A DNA stretch of 35,993 nucleotides from Thermodesulfobacterium geofontis (GTDB taxonomy: Bacteria > Desulfobacterota > Thermodesulfobacteria > Thermodesulfobacteriales > Thermodesulfobacteriaceae): positions 1-35,993 of the forward strand of contig PNIK01000062.1 in the NCBI GenBank assembly GCA_002877985.1, read 5' to 3'. Below the pieces are notes generated by a model. That model did no database searches. It saw only the letters and a program-made list of their open reading frames with translations, and was not told where the DNA came from. Made by a program: the position numbers and the translations under genes. Position 1 is the stretch's first letter, and each line of letters starts with the position of its first letter. Positions 1 to 9,198 of the stretch are shown here, piece by piece.

Positions 1-33
1 AGTCCGCTGCTCTACCGACTGAGCTACCCCGGC
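1..33 (-). tRNA. Partial tRNA, 5' half (probably tRNA-Phe)
   Basis: On the minus strand this reads GCCGGGG (acceptor 5' strand), TA, a GCTC/GAGC D-stem around the loop AGTCGGTA, then GCGGA (anticodon-stem 5' strand) and CT (positions 32-33). The window begins immediately before the anticodon, so the identity cannot be read. The GCC start and overall sequence resemble bacterial tRNA-Phe; tRNA-Lys is an alternative because both have CT before the anticodon. The gene lies 49 bases downstream of ribBA on the same strand, with no evident terminator between them. Confidence 0.85.
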
Positions 34-82
34 AACCAAATATTAAAATTATTATATTTCTCCATTTTGTCAAGCCTTTTAC

Positions 83-1285
83 CTATTTTAAACAACTGAT
101 TATGTGCCCTAATTTTTCTTTTTTAGCTTTTAAATAGTTATAATTTTCCGGTCTTGGTGGTATTTCAAGAGGAACTCTTTCTACCACTTTCATCCCATAT
201 CCTTCAAGTCCAACTATTTTTCTTGGGTTATTGGTCATAAGCCTCATTTGCCTTACTCCCAGATCCCTTAAAATCTGAGCTCCTATTCCATAGTCTCTTA
301 AATCTGGCTTAAATCCAAGAGCTAAATTAGCTTCCACTGTGTCTTTACCTTCATCTTGCAATTTATATGCTTTTAACTTATTTAAAAGACCTATCCCTCT
401 TCCTTCCTGTCTGAGATATAAAAGAACTCCCTTACCTTCTTTGGCAATTAATTCCATTGCTTTTTTAAGCTGAAGCCCACAATCGCATCTTAAAGAACCA
501 AAGACATCCCCTGTTAAACATTCAGAATGAACCCTTACCAATACAGGATTTTCATCTATTTCCCCCATTACCAAAGCAATATGGGTTGCTTTATCAATAA
601 AATTAGAATAGGCAATAAGCTTAAACATCCCGTATTCAGTAGGAAGATAGGTTTCAACTTCTCTTTTAACTAAACTTTCCTTTTTAATTCTATAGGCAAT
701 CAAATCTCTTATGGTAATAATTTTCAAACCGTGTTCATCTGCAAATTTTTCAAGATCAGGTAAACGAGCCATGGTTCCATCATCTTTCATTATTTCACAT
801 ATAACACCAGCAGGTTTCAATCCTGCAAGTCTTGCAAGATCTACTGCTGCTTCTGTATGTCCTGCTCTAACAAGAACCCCTCCCTTTCTTGCTATAATTG
901 GGAAAACATGACCAGGAGTTATAAAATCTTGAGGTTTGCTGTTTTCATCAATTACAAGTTTGATGGTATAAGCTCTATCATAAGCGGAAATACCTGTTGT
1001 AATTCCATGCCTTGCATCTATGGATACTGTAAAAGCCGTGCCAAAGGGATCTACTCCTCTTCTTGGTTGTAAAGGAAGTTCTAATCTTTCTGCAGTCTCA
1101 GGAGTTATAGCTAAGCAAATAAGCCCTCTTCCATATTTTGCCATAAAATTGATAGCCTCCGGAGTTACCTTTTCTGCTGGTAATACAAGATCACCTTCAT
1201 TTTCTCTGTCTTCATCATCAACAACAATAATCATTTTTCCTTTTTTTATATCTTCTAAAGCTTCCTCAATGGTACTAATAGGCAT
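83..1285 (-). CDS. ribBA: Bifunctional 3,4-dihydroxy-2-butanone-4-phosphate synthase / GTP cyclohydrolase II
   Basis: This fused enzyme supplies both precursors of riboflavin in the cytoplasm: the N-terminal half converts ribulose 5-phosphate to dihydroxybutanone phosphate and the C-terminal half opens GTP. The RibB half (about 1-200) shows the acidic [10 protein letters not shown] loop, the [11 protein letters not shown] segment and RAGHTEA. The RibA half (about 205-400) has the zinc ligands in [15 protein letters not shown] and the RQEGRGIGL motif, so both active sites look intact. At 400 residues it has the usual length for the fusion. The ATG at 1285 follows AGGAGG at a good distance. No other rib genes are nearby, and the short upstream region leaves no room for an FMN riboswitch. 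Confidence 0.96.
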   Translation of the reverse strand: MPISTIEEALEDIKKGKMIIVVDDEDRENEGDLVLPAEKVTPEAINFMAKYGRGLICLAITPETAERLELPLQPRRGVDPFGTAFTVSIDARHGITTGISAYDRAYTIKLVIDENSKPQDFITPGHVFPIIARKGGVLVRAGHTEAAVDLARLAGLKPAGVICEIMKDDGTMARLPDLEKFADEHGLKIITIRDLIAYRIKKESLVKREVETYLPTEYGMFKLIAYSNFIDKATHIALVMGEIDENPVLVRVHSECLTGDVFGSLRCDCGLQLKKAMELIAKEGKGVLLYLRQEGRGIGLLNKLKAYKLQDEGKDTVEANLALGFKPDLRDYGIGAQILRDLGVRQMRLMTNNPRKIVGLEGYGMKVVERVPLEIPPRPENYNYLKAKKEKLGHIISCLK

Positions 1286-1370
1286 AAATATTTCCTCCTA
1301 ATTAGAGGTTGGTTAAACTATTAGATATGTTAATATAATAAATCTATTAATCTTTTTGCCAAGAGTAAGA
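1286..1370. promoter_or_regulatory. Divergent ribBA/murJ intergenic region with tentative promoters
   Basis: This AT-rich gap separates the two divergent genes. TATAAT at 1334-1339 could serve as a -10 for murJ, with a poor TTGGTT at 1309-1314 (19-base spacing). Read on the minus strand the same site is ATTATA and lies 17 bases from TTGGCA (1357-1362), which would suit ribBA. The assignments are tentative. The ribBA Shine-Dalgarno AGGAGG also lies here. Confidence 0.3.
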
Positions 1371-2927
1371 ATGGAAAAAATAGAAAGCATTACTCGTTCA
1401 GCTACCTCAGTAACTATTGCAGTTTTCGTAAGTAGAATTCTTGGACTTATAAGAGAACAGGTACTTGCCTATTTTTTTGGAGCAGGGAAAAGTATGGATG
1501 CCTTTGTGGTAGGATATAGAATCCCCAATCTTTTAAGAGATCTCTTTGCTGAAGGTGCCCTTGGTTCAGCCTTTATAAAAGTTTTTAGCTCAAGTCTTGA
1601 AAAGGAAGGAATAGAAAAAAGCTTTAAGATAGCTCAAATTCTTATATCAAATTTTTTAATCATTCTTATAATAATAGTTACCTTAGGAATAATCTTTGCT
1701 GATTACATAGTTTCCCTTATTGCACCAGAATTTAAGAAAGATCTTTACAAAATTGCCCTTACTACAAAACTCACTCAGATAATGATGCCCTTTCTCTTAT
1801 TTATAAGTTTAGCCTCCATTTTGGCAGGAATGCTTAATTCTTTCAGAATATTTTTTCTTCCTGCCCTTTCCTCAGGATTTTTTAACTTAGTTTCTATTAT
1901 TATAGGAGTTGCAGGATACTATTTTTTAGTAAACATAGCTATAAACCCAATCTATGCTATGGCAGTGGGAGTTACCTTAGGAGGATTATTTCAGGTTGTT
2001 TTTCAGTATCCCTTAATTAAAAAGAAAGGTTTTTCTTTTTCCTTTTCTCCAGATTTTAAAAACGAATATTTTAAAGAAGTTTTGAGGCTTATGTTCCCGG
2101 TTATTTTAGGACTTTCTGTAGTCCAGATAAATATATTTATCAATACCTTTTTTGCTACTTCCTGTGGAGAAGGAGCAGTTTCTTGGTATTCCTATGCTTT
2201 CAGAATTATGTATGTTCCTCTTGGACTATTCGGAGTAGGGCTTTCTCAAGCACTTTTACCAGAACTTTCACGACAGATTGCAAGAAGGAATTTTACAATA
2301 GCTAAGGATACTTTTTCAAGAGCTTTAATCATTTCTTTAAGCCTATCCATCCCCTCTGCTATAGGGCTTTTTATACTTTCTAATCCTTTAATAGGTATTC
2401 TTTTTGAAAGAGGGAAATTTACCTTCTATGATACTTTAAAAACTTCCGGAATTTTACAGATTCTTTCTCTTGGGCTTCCTTTCTATGGACTCTCTAAAAC
2501 TGCAGTCCCCTTGTTTTATTCCTTAGGTAAAACTATAATTCCTGCCTTTGGAAGTATAATTGCGGTAATTACAAATATAATTGTTATTCTTTTAACTATA
2601 AAAAAACTGGGAATAAATGGAGTTGCTCTTGGAACAAGTGCTTCTCTTATTTTCCAAGCACTTTTTTTACTTTTTATGGCTATTTATAAAATGGGAACTT
2701 TTGATTTTAAATTTATACTAAGGTCTCTTTTTACTTTGATATTTGCAAGCCTGGGATTGATAGGAATTTTAAAAGTTTTGGATATATTTGCTTTAAATAG
2801 CTTACTAAAAATATTTTTAGGTATTCCTCTTGGGGCAATGGTTTTTATTGGTATTTGTAAAGTTTTAGGACCTAAAGAAACTTATATGTTTTTTGAGAAA
2901 TTTTTTAAACCTTTTAATAAATTTTAA
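1371..2927 (+). CDS. murJ: MurJ/MviN lipid II flippase
   Basis: This is a polytopic inner-membrane protein of the MOP superfamily that flips lipid II to the outer face of the membrane for peptidoglycan synthesis. The family signature is clear at the N-terminus (SVTIAVFVSRILGLIREQVLA, then GAGKSMDAFVVGYRIPNLLRDLFAEGAL), followed by many hydrophobic helices, consistent with the usual 14. The ORF track starts at a TTG at 1356. I prefer the in-frame ATG at 1371, giving 518 residues, because homologues begin shortly before the SVxIxxxxSRILG segment. Neither start has a strong Shine-Dalgarno. It is the flippase for the precursors made by the mur genes on the right of the window. Confidence 0.95.
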   Translation: MEKIESITRSATSVTIAVFVSRILGLIREQVLAYFFGAGKSMDAFVVGYRIPNLLRDLFAEGALGSAFIKVFSSSLEKEGIEKSFKIAQILISNFLIILIIIVTLGIIFADYIVSLIAPEFKKDLYKIALTTKLTQIMMPFLLFISLASILAGMLNSFRIFFLPALSSGFFNLVSIIIGVAGYYFLVNIAINPIYAMAVGVTLGGLFQVVFQYPLIKKKGFSFSFSPDFKNEYFKEVLRLMFPVILGLSVVQINIFINTFFATSCGEGAVSWYSYAFRIMYVPLGLFGVGLSQALLPELSRQIARRNFTIAKDTFSRALIISLSLSIPSAIGLFILSNPLIGILFERGKFTFYDTLKTSGILQILSLGLPFYGLSKTAVPLFYSLGKTIIPAFGSIIAVITNIIVILLTIKKLGINGVALGTSASLIFQALFLLFMAIYKMGTFDFKFILRSLFTLIFASLGLIGILKVLDIFALNSLLKIFLGIPLGAMVFIGICKVLGPKETYMFFEKFFKPFNKF

Positions 2928-2946
2928 GCGCAAATAGGAGAGTAGA

Positions 2947-3699
2947 ATTAATACGGTTTTAGATTTTGCTATACCTGAAAAAACAGAGCTTTTGAAGACT
3001 TTATATAATTATGTAGAAAATACATATAAAGTCTATCCTCTTGCATGTAAACCTGGGTGCAGTCTTTGTTGTACACAAAAAATTTTTGCCACCTCTATTG
3101 AGGCATATTATATACTTGATATTCTAACAGAAACTGATTTAGAAAGGCTTTTCCAGATAAAAAATTATCTTCGTCCAAAACTTACTCACAATCAGATTTT
3201 ACTTTGCTATAAAGAAGGCTCAGAACCATCTTTAGAGGAATTTTCAGAAATTTTAGACCCTTGTCCCTTTTTAACAGAAGAAAATCTATGTAAAATTTAT
3301 GAAAGAAGACCACTTATGTGTCGCATTATGGCATCTGCTGTGCCTTGCGAAAAGGGCTATGCTGAGCTTCCTCCTTTTCTTTTTCAGGTAAGCACCATTG
3401 CTCTTCAGCTTGCTGAAAATATAGATATCGGAGGTCTTTACGGAAATATACTTGATTTACTAAAATTCCTTTATAAATATAAAAAAGGCTCAGCTGAAGA
3501 GATCCCAGATTATCTTTTAAATACAATTGAGGTGGATGAACTTCCTATTTTACCAGAGGAAAGGGAATTAAAAAAGTGGGTGGGTAATTTATATAGAACT
3601 CCCATAAGTAAAGATTTCACTTTTAGAGAACTTTTACAAAAATTAAGAGAAGAATTTAAAAAATATGAGATCCTAAGTTTTCTCAAGGAGATTTTTTAA
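2947..3699 (+). CDS. YkgJ-family cysteine-cluster protein, apparent ATT start
   Basis: This is a soluble protein of the YkgJ (zinc/iron-chelating) family of unknown biochemical role. It carries the family's cysteines in CKPGCSLCC near the N-terminus, then CPFLTEENLCKIYERRPLMCR and a further PCEKG, suggesting a bound metal or Fe-S cluster. The track starts at TTG 2992, which has no ribosome binding site and removes a well-formed stretch. The frame is open back to TAG at 2935. AGGAG at 2936-2940 lies six bases before ATT at 2947, which would give MNTVLDFAIPEKTELL. I therefore call an AUU start and 250 residues. It precedes pyrK by two bases, so it is probably cotranscribed with the pyrimidine genes. 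Confidence 0.78.
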   Translation: MNTVLDFAIPEKTELLKTLYNYVENTYKVYPLACKPGCSLCCTQKIFATSIEAYYILDILTETDLERLFQIKNYLRPKLTHNQILLCYKEGSEPSLEEFSEILDPCPFLTEENLCKIYERRPLMCRIMASAVPCEKGYAELPPFLFQVSTIALQLAENIDIGGLYGNILDLLKFLYKYKKGSAEEIPDYLLNTIEVDELPILPEERELKKWVGNLYRTPISKDFTFRELLQKLREEFKKYEILSFLKEIF

Positions 3700-3701
3700 A
3701 T

Positions 3702-4475
3702 ATGTATCAAGGAAAAGTAGTTTTTAATATAAAGGAAGCTGATAATATCTATTTATTAGGGATTGAGGCTCCCAAGAAAATTTTAAAAAGTTTTAAGCCT
3801 GGACAATTTTTAAAAATAAAAATCGATAAAAGATTCGATCCTCTCATCCCCAGACCTTTTAGTATCCACGCAATTGATGAAAACATTCTCTATATTCTTT
3901 ATCAAGTTGTAGGAAAGGGTACAAAAGCTTTAAGTGAAATTAAAAAAGGAGAGATTATTGAATTTCTGGGCCCTTTGGGGAAACCCTTTCCAAAAATAAA
4001 GAATTATATTATTTGTGCAGGAGGGATAGGGATAGCAGGTTTTGGTTTTCTGCTTCAAAAAAGTGTTAATAAGAAAGACTTTTATCCTCCTGAAAAAATT
4101 TTTTATGGAGCTAAAACAAAAAATGAGCTAGTAAGGTTGCCTTTTTTAAAGAAATTTGGTATACCTATAAAACTATCTACCGATGATGGATCTAAAGGGT
4201 ATAAAGGCTTGATTACAGATATGGTAGAAAAGGAACTTAAGAAAAATCCTCAAATAATTTTAGCCTGTGGTCCACAGCCAATGCTTAAAAAAATAGCAGA
4301 ACTGGGAGAAAAATATAAAGTAAAAACTTATTTGGTTATGGAAACCTTTTTAGCCTGTGGAATTGGTTTCTGTATGGGATGCGTTATTCCATCAAAGAAG
4401 GGGAATTATTTACATCTTTGTATAGATGGACCAACTTTTTTGGCAGAGGAGATAGACCTTGGATTTCTCAGTTAA
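3702..4475 (+). CDS. pyrK: Dihydroorotate dehydrogenase B electron-transfer subunit PyrK
   Basis: PyrK is the FAD and [2Fe-2S] subunit that passes electrons from dihydroorotate oxidation in PyrD to NAD. The ferredoxin-reductase-like domain shows the FAD-binding RPFSIHA segment (about residue 50) and a nucleotide-binding ICAGGIGIAGF segment. The C-terminal cluster site reads CGIGFCMGC with a fourth Cys in LHLCIDGP, the normal CX4CX2CX12C spacing. At 257 residues it is of normal length. AAGGAG precedes the ATG. Its 3' end overlaps pyrD by 17 bases, which fits a coupled 1B-type heterotetramer. Confidence 0.95.
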   Translation: MYQGKVVFNIKEADNIYLLGIEAPKKILKSFKPGQFLKIKIDKRFDPLIPRPFSIHAIDENILYILYQVVGKGTKALSEIKKGEIIEFLGPLGKPFPKIKNYIICAGGIGIAGFGFLLQKSVNKKDFYPPEKIFYGAKTKNELVRLPFLKKFGIPIKLSTDDGSKGYKGLITDMVEKELKKNPQIILACGPQPMLKKIAELGEKYKVKTYLVMETFLACGIGFCMGCVIPSKKGNYLHLCIDGPTFLAEEIDLGFLS

Positions 4476-5343
4476 TCTCGGGCTTCTCAAACTAAAAACT
4501 CCTTTAATGCTTGCTTCAGGCACCTGGGGGTTAGGAGAAAATCTGGATAAGTTTTTTTCTCTTAAAGAAATTAGAGAAAATATAGGAGCTTTAGTTACAA
4601 AGGGAATTTCTATAAATCCAAGAAAGGGAAATCCTCCTCCAAGACTTTTTGAAACTCCCTGTGGACTTATAAATTTTATAGGAGTTGAAAATCCAGGAAT
4701 TAAAGAGTTTAAAAAAAGCTTTCTTCCAAAAATTAAAAAATTTGGTATTCCTGTTATTGTTAATCTATATGGAGAAAAGATTGAAGAGTTTCTTGAGCTT
4801 GCTAAAGATTTAAAAAAGGAAAAGGTTGCTGGACTTGAACTCAATATTTCCTGTCCCAATGTTGAGAAGGGTGGAATTTATTTCTCCTATGATCCTAAAA
4901 TCGTTTCAGAACTGGTTAGGAAGGTTAGAAAAGTCTGGGAAAGATTTTTAGCTGTTAAACTTTCTCCAGTTGGTCCTGTTTATGAAATAGCAGAAATATG
5001 CGAAAAATCTGGGGCAGATGCTATAGTTGTTGCTAACACCTATCCAGCTTTAGCTGTAATTAGTCTTAAACCCTTTAAAATTTTACAGGGTGGGCTTTCA
5101 GGCCCAGCTATAAAGCCCCTTACTCTGCGTTTGGTTTACGAAATTTCCAAAAAAATAAAAATTCCTGTTATAGGATGCGGTGGAATAATTTCTGGAAAGG
5201 ACGCTTTGGAATATTTGCTTAGTGGGGCAAAGGCTTTTCAAATAGGAACCACTAATTTAATAGATCCTAGGTCTGCTATAAAGATAATGAGAGAATTAAA
5301 GGAATTCAAAAATGGCTTATGTGATAAGAGCGATACCTGTTAA
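4459..5343 (+). CDS. pyrD: Dihydroorotate dehydrogenase (class 1B catalytic subunit)
   Basis: This FMN TIM-barrel enzyme oxidises dihydroorotate to orotate in pyrimidine synthesis. NISCPNVEKGG carries the catalytic cysteine (about residue 132) of class 1 enzymes, where class 2 has serine. Other family segments are LMLASGTWG at the N-terminus, the NTYPALAV loop and the phosphate-binding GCGGIISGKDALEYLLSGA. It starts at TTG 4459 inside the end of pyrK, with AGGAG seven bases upstream, and has 294 residues. The 3' end overlaps hslO by 32 bases. PyrK next door confirms the NAD-linked 1B type. Confidence 0.95.
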   Translation: MDFSVNLGLLKLKTPLMLASGTWGLGENLDKFFSLKEIRENIGALVTKGISINPRKGNPPPRLFETPCGLINFIGVENPGIKEFKKSFLPKIKKFGIPVIVNLYGEKIEEFLELAKDLKKEKVAGLELNISCPNVEKGGIYFSYDPKIVSELVRKVRKVWERFLAVKLSPVGPVYEIAEICEKSGADAIVVANTYPALAVISLKPFKILQGGLSGPAIKPLTLRLVYEISKKIKIPVIGCGGIISGKDALEYLLSGAKAFQIGTTNLIDPRSAIKIMRELKEFKNGLCDKSDTC

Positions 5344-6190
5344 TAAAAACTTTAGAACCTTTGCTGTTGAATGTAGAGATGTTGTTGAAGAAGTAAGAAA
5401 ACTTCAAGGCTTAAGTCCTGTTGCTTCTGCAGCTCTTGGAAGAGCTCTTGCAGGAGTTGCCCTTCTTTCAGCAGATCTAAAAACTGGAAAAATACTTCTT
5501 CAAATAAGTGGAGGTGGCCCCTTAGGTGAAATACTTGCAGAAGGAGATTATCAGGGAAATTTAAGAGGCACAGTGAGAAATCCTGATGTTTATTTAAAAA
5601 TTAAAGGCAAAAAATTGCCTGTTGGAGAAGCTGTGGGAAAAAATGGATTTATTTCGGTAGTTAAAGATTTAGGATTAAAAGAAATCTATCAAAGTTCAAC
5701 TAAATTAGTTTCTGGGGAAATTGCAGAAGATCTTGCCTATTATCTTACAGTTTCAGAACAGATCCCCTCTGCAGTTTCTTTAGGAGTTCTTGTAGGAACT
5801 GATGGAAAGATTCTTGCTGCAGGAGGTTTTTTAATTCAAAAATTGCCAGAAGCAAAGGATGAGGAAATTGCAGAGTTGGAAGAAAAATTAAGAAATCTTC
5901 CTCCTATTACAACTCTTTTATCACAAGGAAAGGGTCCAGAAGAGGTTTTGGCTATGTTATTTCCAGATATAAAAATACTTGAAAAAAGAGAACTCAGGTA
6001 TAAATGTACCTGCAATGAAGAAAGAGTAGAAAGTATGCTTGTTGCCTTAGGAGAAAAGGAGTTGGAGGATTTTATAAAAAAGAAAGAACCTATTGAAGTT
6101 ATCTGCCACTTTTGCAGGAAAAAATACATTATTTCTTTAGAAAGAGTAAAAGAACTTTTAAAAGAACTCAAAACCAAAAAAAAGAGGTGA
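5312..6190 (+). CDS. hslO: Hsp33 redox-regulated chaperone
   Basis: This is a cytoplasmic holdase chaperone switched on when oxidative unfolding releases zinc from its C-terminal domain. The N-terminal substrate-binding domain contains LSPVASAALGRALAG and the GGGPLG segment. The redox switch is complete, with CTC at about 231 and CHFC at about 265, matching the family's CxC...CxxC zinc site. It has 292 residues, the same as E. coli Hsp33. It begins at ATG within the last 32 bases of pyrD and probably belongs to the same transcript. Its presence implies that the organism meets oxidants even if it is an anaerobe, as its other features suggest. Confidence 0.95.
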   Translation: MAYVIRAIPVNKNFRTFAVECRDVVEEVRKLQGLSPVASAALGRALAGVALLSADLKTGKILLQISGGGPLGEILAEGDYQGNLRGTVRNPDVYLKIKGKKLPVGEAVGKNGFISVVKDLGLKEIYQSSTKLVSGEIAEDLAYYLTVSEQIPSAVSLGVLVGTDGKILAAGGFLIQKLPEAKDEEIAELEEKLRNLPPITTLLSQGKGPEEVLAMLFPDIKILEKRELRYKCTCNEERVESMLVALGEKELEDFIKKKEPIEVICHFCRKKYIISLERVKELLKELKTKKKR

Positions 6191-6194
6191 AGGG

Positions 6195-7679
6195 ATGAAA
6201 AAACTGGGAGCCTTGATATTAACTTGCAGTCTTTTTTCCTTACCATACACAAGTTTTTCAGCAACAGATGAAGAAATTTACAGGCTTCTGCAAGAATTAG
6301 CAAAAGAAGTAAAGGAGTTAAAACAAGAAAACCAATTTTTAAAAGAAGAAATTGAAAGGCTTAAAGCTCAGCAAAAGACAGAAACAAAAGAAGCAAAGAC
6401 AGAGGTTGTGAAGAAGGATGAAAAAGGAATATTTTCTGGATTTTTTTCCAAAGGAGCTTATGGAGCAAGTAATTCTAAGGTTGATTTTTACGGATTCTTA
6501 AAAGGAGATTTAATCTGGCAAGATTCATCCTCTGTAGGAACAATTTATTTACTTTGGGCTTTACCGAAAGATAAAGGAAGACACGATTCTACCTCCACTA
6601 TAACTTTCAGACACAGTAGATTTGGTTTAGACTTAACCAGACCTTATAAAGATTTTACTGTTAAAGGGAAATTCGAAATGGATTTTTATACCGAAAGTAG
6701 CGATACTGTAAATAAACCCTGGAATCCTGAACATGCACCTTTAAGAGCAAGACTTGTTTATCTTGAATTTTTAAAAGATTCTTGGGAATTAAGAGTGGGA
6801 CATGACTGGATGACAATTTCTCAACTTTATCCACACCTTTCAAATTTTCCTTCAGGTTCCTATATGGGAAACTTAGCCTATCGTGCAACTCAAATAAGGG
6901 TTACTAAAAATTTTAAATTTTCTGAGGAGGATCTTTTAAAAGTTCAAGTAGCTCTCGAGAGACCATTTAATTTTGGAAAATTAAACGGGGTAGTGGTTTT
7001 TGATAACGATCCTGATGTAGATTTTGCTTTTCCAGGGATTGAAGCAAGAGTAGCATATCAAACTAAACTTTTTGATAAACCTGCTCTTTTTGCTTTGTAT
7101 GGACACTACTCTGGACAAGAATATAAAAAAGACTATAAAAATTTAAGTGGAGATATAAAAACAACCAGTTTTTCAACAGGGATGGAACTGAGTCTGCCTT
7201 TACCCTTTTTTAAAAAGTATAACCCTGTGCTTTCTGGGGAATTATGGTATGGTCAGGGATTGGGTGGTTACTATACAGCTGCTATAGATCAAACAGCAAG
7301 AATAAAATATTGGGATGAAAGTGAAAAAAAGTATGTTTATGCTACGGATTTATCCGGTTTCGATAAAAAAACTGACAAAATAATTTCTATTACCCCTGTT
7401 CATGCTATTGGTGGATGGGTTGAACTTGGACTCAATCTTACTCCTAAACTGCAAAGCTGGTTTGGATGGGGAATTGACAACCCGCTTGATTCTGAGTTAA
7501 AAGGAGTAAAAGGTGCAAGATTGCAACAACAAATGTATTATGCCCACTTTTTATATAAATTTGTTCCTGAATTTGGAACAGGGTTGGAATATCTCCGTGC
7601 CATTACAGATTATAGAAAAAATGACGGAGATGATGGAATTGTCAATCGCTTCATGTTAAGCTTTTATTACTTCTTTTAA
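6195..7679 (+). CDS. Outer-membrane porin with N-terminal coiled coil
   Basis: The protein has a signal peptide (MKKLGALILTCSLFSLPYTSFSA, cleavage near residue 23), then a heptad-like coiled coil rich in Lys, Glu and Leu at about 28-75. A long region of alternating polar and aromatic strands follows, ending in FMLSFYYFF. A terminal aromatic residue is the outer-membrane barrel assembly signal. The layout (coiled coil plus barrel, 494 residues) resembles DcaP-like trimeric porins, but I cannot assign the exact family or substrate. AGGTGAAGGG precedes the ATG. It follows hslO by four bases and is followed by a hairpin, so it is probably the last gene of this transcript. Confidence 0.8.
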   Translation: MKKLGALILTCSLFSLPYTSFSATDEEIYRLLQELAKEVKELKQENQFLKEEIERLKAQQKTETKEAKTEVVKKDEKGIFSGFFSKGAYGASNSKVDFYGFLKGDLIWQDSSSVGTIYLLWALPKDKGRHDSTSTITFRHSRFGLDLTRPYKDFTVKGKFEMDFYTESSDTVNKPWNPEHAPLRARLVYLEFLKDSWELRVGHDWMTISQLYPHLSNFPSGSYMGNLAYRATQIRVTKNFKFSEEDLLKVQVALERPFNFGKLNGVVVFDNDPDVDFAFPGIEARVAYQTKLFDKPALFALYGHYSGQEYKKDYKNLSGDIKTTSFSTGMELSLPLPFFKKYNPVLSGELWYGQGLGGYYTAAIDQTARIKYWDESEKKYVYATDLSGFDKKTDKIISITPVHAIGGWVELGLNLTPKLQSWFGWGIDNPLDSELKGVKGARLQQQMYYAHFLYKFVPEFGTGLEYLRAITDYRKNDGDDGIVNRFMLSFYYFF

Positions 7680-7687
7680 AATTTAGA

Positions 7688-7708
7688 CGCGGACCCTTAG
7701 GATCCGCG
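7688..7708 (+). terminator. GC-rich hairpin after porin gene
   Basis: CGCGGA pairs with TCCGCG around an inner CCC/GG stem with one mismatch and a short loop. This is strikingly GC-rich for this DNA and sits nine bases after the porin stop codon. The sequence after it (gatttcttg) is only moderately T-rich, so termination may be partial. Confidence 0.55.
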
Positions 7709-7732
7709 GATTTCTTGAATATTCTTCATCTA

Positions 7733-7760
7733 TTGAAAGTTGTAAACTTGGTGATAAATT
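7733..7760 (+). promoter_or_regulatory. Candidate sigma-70 promoter of the two-component genes
   Basis: TTGAAA (7733-7738) lies 16 bases from TAAATT (7755-7760), and the GTG start of the kinase lies ten bases further on. A small palindrome AAGTTgtaAACTT (7737-7749) sits in the spacer and could be an operator. No Shine-Dalgarno is visible, so the transcript may be nearly leaderless. Confidence 0.35.
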
Positions 7761-7770
7761 TTAAAATATC

Positions 7771-9192
7771 GTGTTTGATATTTTTAGAAAAATTCCACTT
7801 AAGTGGAAACTTACTTCTCTTCTCCTTTCTCTAAATTTCATTTTGGTGTTTTCCCTTTATATATCTTATACTCAAATAGAAAAAAAGCTTCTGAGAGAAG
7901 TTGAAGAACAGATTAAAGAGCTTACTACAGTGATACAAATAGGAGTAAAAGAAATTACAGGAGGGGACCCAAACATACTTAATGAATATTTAAATTCATT
8001 AAAAACAAGGGGTATTAAAGAAATTTCAATTATTAGTAACACTCAAGAAATTATCGCAAGTACCAATCCTCAAAAAATTGGCAAACCAATTAGTCACAAG
8101 AAAAAAGAATTGATTATAAAGGCTGAACTTGGTGAACAGGTTTCGGAAGAAAAGGATGAAAAAGAAGATGTTTATAATGTAATTGTTCCTATAGTAGCAG
8201 GAAATGTTCAATATGGATATATGCATTTAAAAATAAATAAAGAGAATTTTTCACAAATTCTTAAAATTAACGCATTGAAGCGAATGTTAATCACTTTATT
8301 TATCCTCTCCATTGGAACAGTTTTAATTTATATAATTTCCGCAAGATATACTAAACCTATTAATGTTTTAGCTGAGGCAGCTATAAAAGTAGCCCAGGGA
8401 AATTTTTCCTATAGATTGGACATCAACAAAAAAGATGAATTTGGAAAAATAGCTGAAAGTTTTAATTTTATGATGCAAAAATTAGAAGAAAATCAACTTT
8501 TACAAAAAAGACTCAGAGAGGCAGAACATCTTTCTACCCTTAATTATTTAAGTAGATCCATTGCACATGAAATAAGAAATCCTCTTAATTTTATTAATTT
8601 GAGTATAGATCATCTCATAGAAAGACTTAAAAAAGAGGAAATGGATTTTCAAAATTATGTAAAACTTTTAGAAAATATGAAACAAGAAATTTTTAGAATA
8701 GATAAATTAATTAGAGAATACTTAGATTACATTCGTCCGCTCAAACTTGACATAAAATCTGTAGATATTAAAGAAATAATGGATGAGGTGGTTGCTAATG
8801 TTGAAATTGCAGCAAAAAAACAAGGCGTAAATATTTATAAAGATTACGAGTCCTTTATTGTCAATATTGATGCTGGGCTGATAAAAAGTTGTCTTTTAAA
8901 TATAATTGTTAATTCTTTACAGGCTATGAAAGATTCAGTAATTAAAAATTTATACCTTAAAACTGAGAAAGCAGAAAATAAATTTTTAGTAATTAGTATA
9001 TCTGATACAGGTTGCGGAGTACCTAAAGAATTATTAGACAAAATTTTTGAACCTTATTTTACTACAAAAAAAGAAGGGCTTGGATTGGGATTGTCTTTAA
9101 CCAAAAAAGTTATAGAAGAACATGGAGGAAAAATAAAATTTTTAAGTGAATATGGTAAGGGTAGCGAAGTAAAAATTTATTTACCTTTGTGA
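7771..9192 (+). CDS. Membrane sensor histidine kinase (NtrB/ZraS type)
   Basis: This inner-membrane kinase phosphorylates the response regulator encoded six bases downstream. A first membrane helix (about 14-32) and a second (about 171-190) enclose a periplasmic sensing domain of about 135 residues. A HAMP linker follows (about 190-245). The HisKA segment HEIRNPLNF places the phosphoacceptor at about His266, and the ATPase domain has DTGCGVP and the glycine-rich GLGLGLSLTKK. The start is GTG, since an in-frame TAA lies just upstream at 7762. The ligand cannot be deduced; the neighbouring porin and exported protein suggest an envelope signal. Confidence 0.9.
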   Translation: MFDIFRKIPLKWKLTSLLLSLNFILVFSLYISYTQIEKKLLREVEEQIKELTTVIQIGVKEITGGDPNILNEYLNSLKTRGIKEISIISNTQEIIASTNPQKIGKPISHKKKELIIKAELGEQVSEEKDEKEDVYNVIVPIVAGNVQYGYMHLKINKENFSQILKINALKRMLITLFILSIGTVLIYIISARYTKPINVLAEAAIKVAQGNFSYRLDINKKDEFGKIAESFNFMMQKLEENQLLQKRLREAEHLSTLNYLSRSIAHEIRNPLNFINLSIDHLIERLKKEEMDFQNYVKLLENMKQEIFRIDKLIREYLDYIRPLKLDIKSVDIKEIMDEVVANVEIAAKKQGVNIYKDYESFIVNIDAGLIKSCLLNIIVNSLQAMKDSVIKNLYLKTEKAENKFLVISISDTGCGVPKELLDKIFEPYFTTKKEGLGLGLSLTKKVIEEHGGKIKFLSEYGKGSEVKIYLPL

Positions 9193-9198
9193 TAAGTT

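Noticed and set aside
711-1301. Plus-strand ORFs of 66, 71 and 93 codons opposite ribBA
   Set aside because: They are antisense shadows of an intact, strongly conserved gene and have no family features.
1286-1370. FMN riboswitch before ribBA
   Set aside because: The gap of under 90 bases is too short and AT-rich to contain the RFN element.
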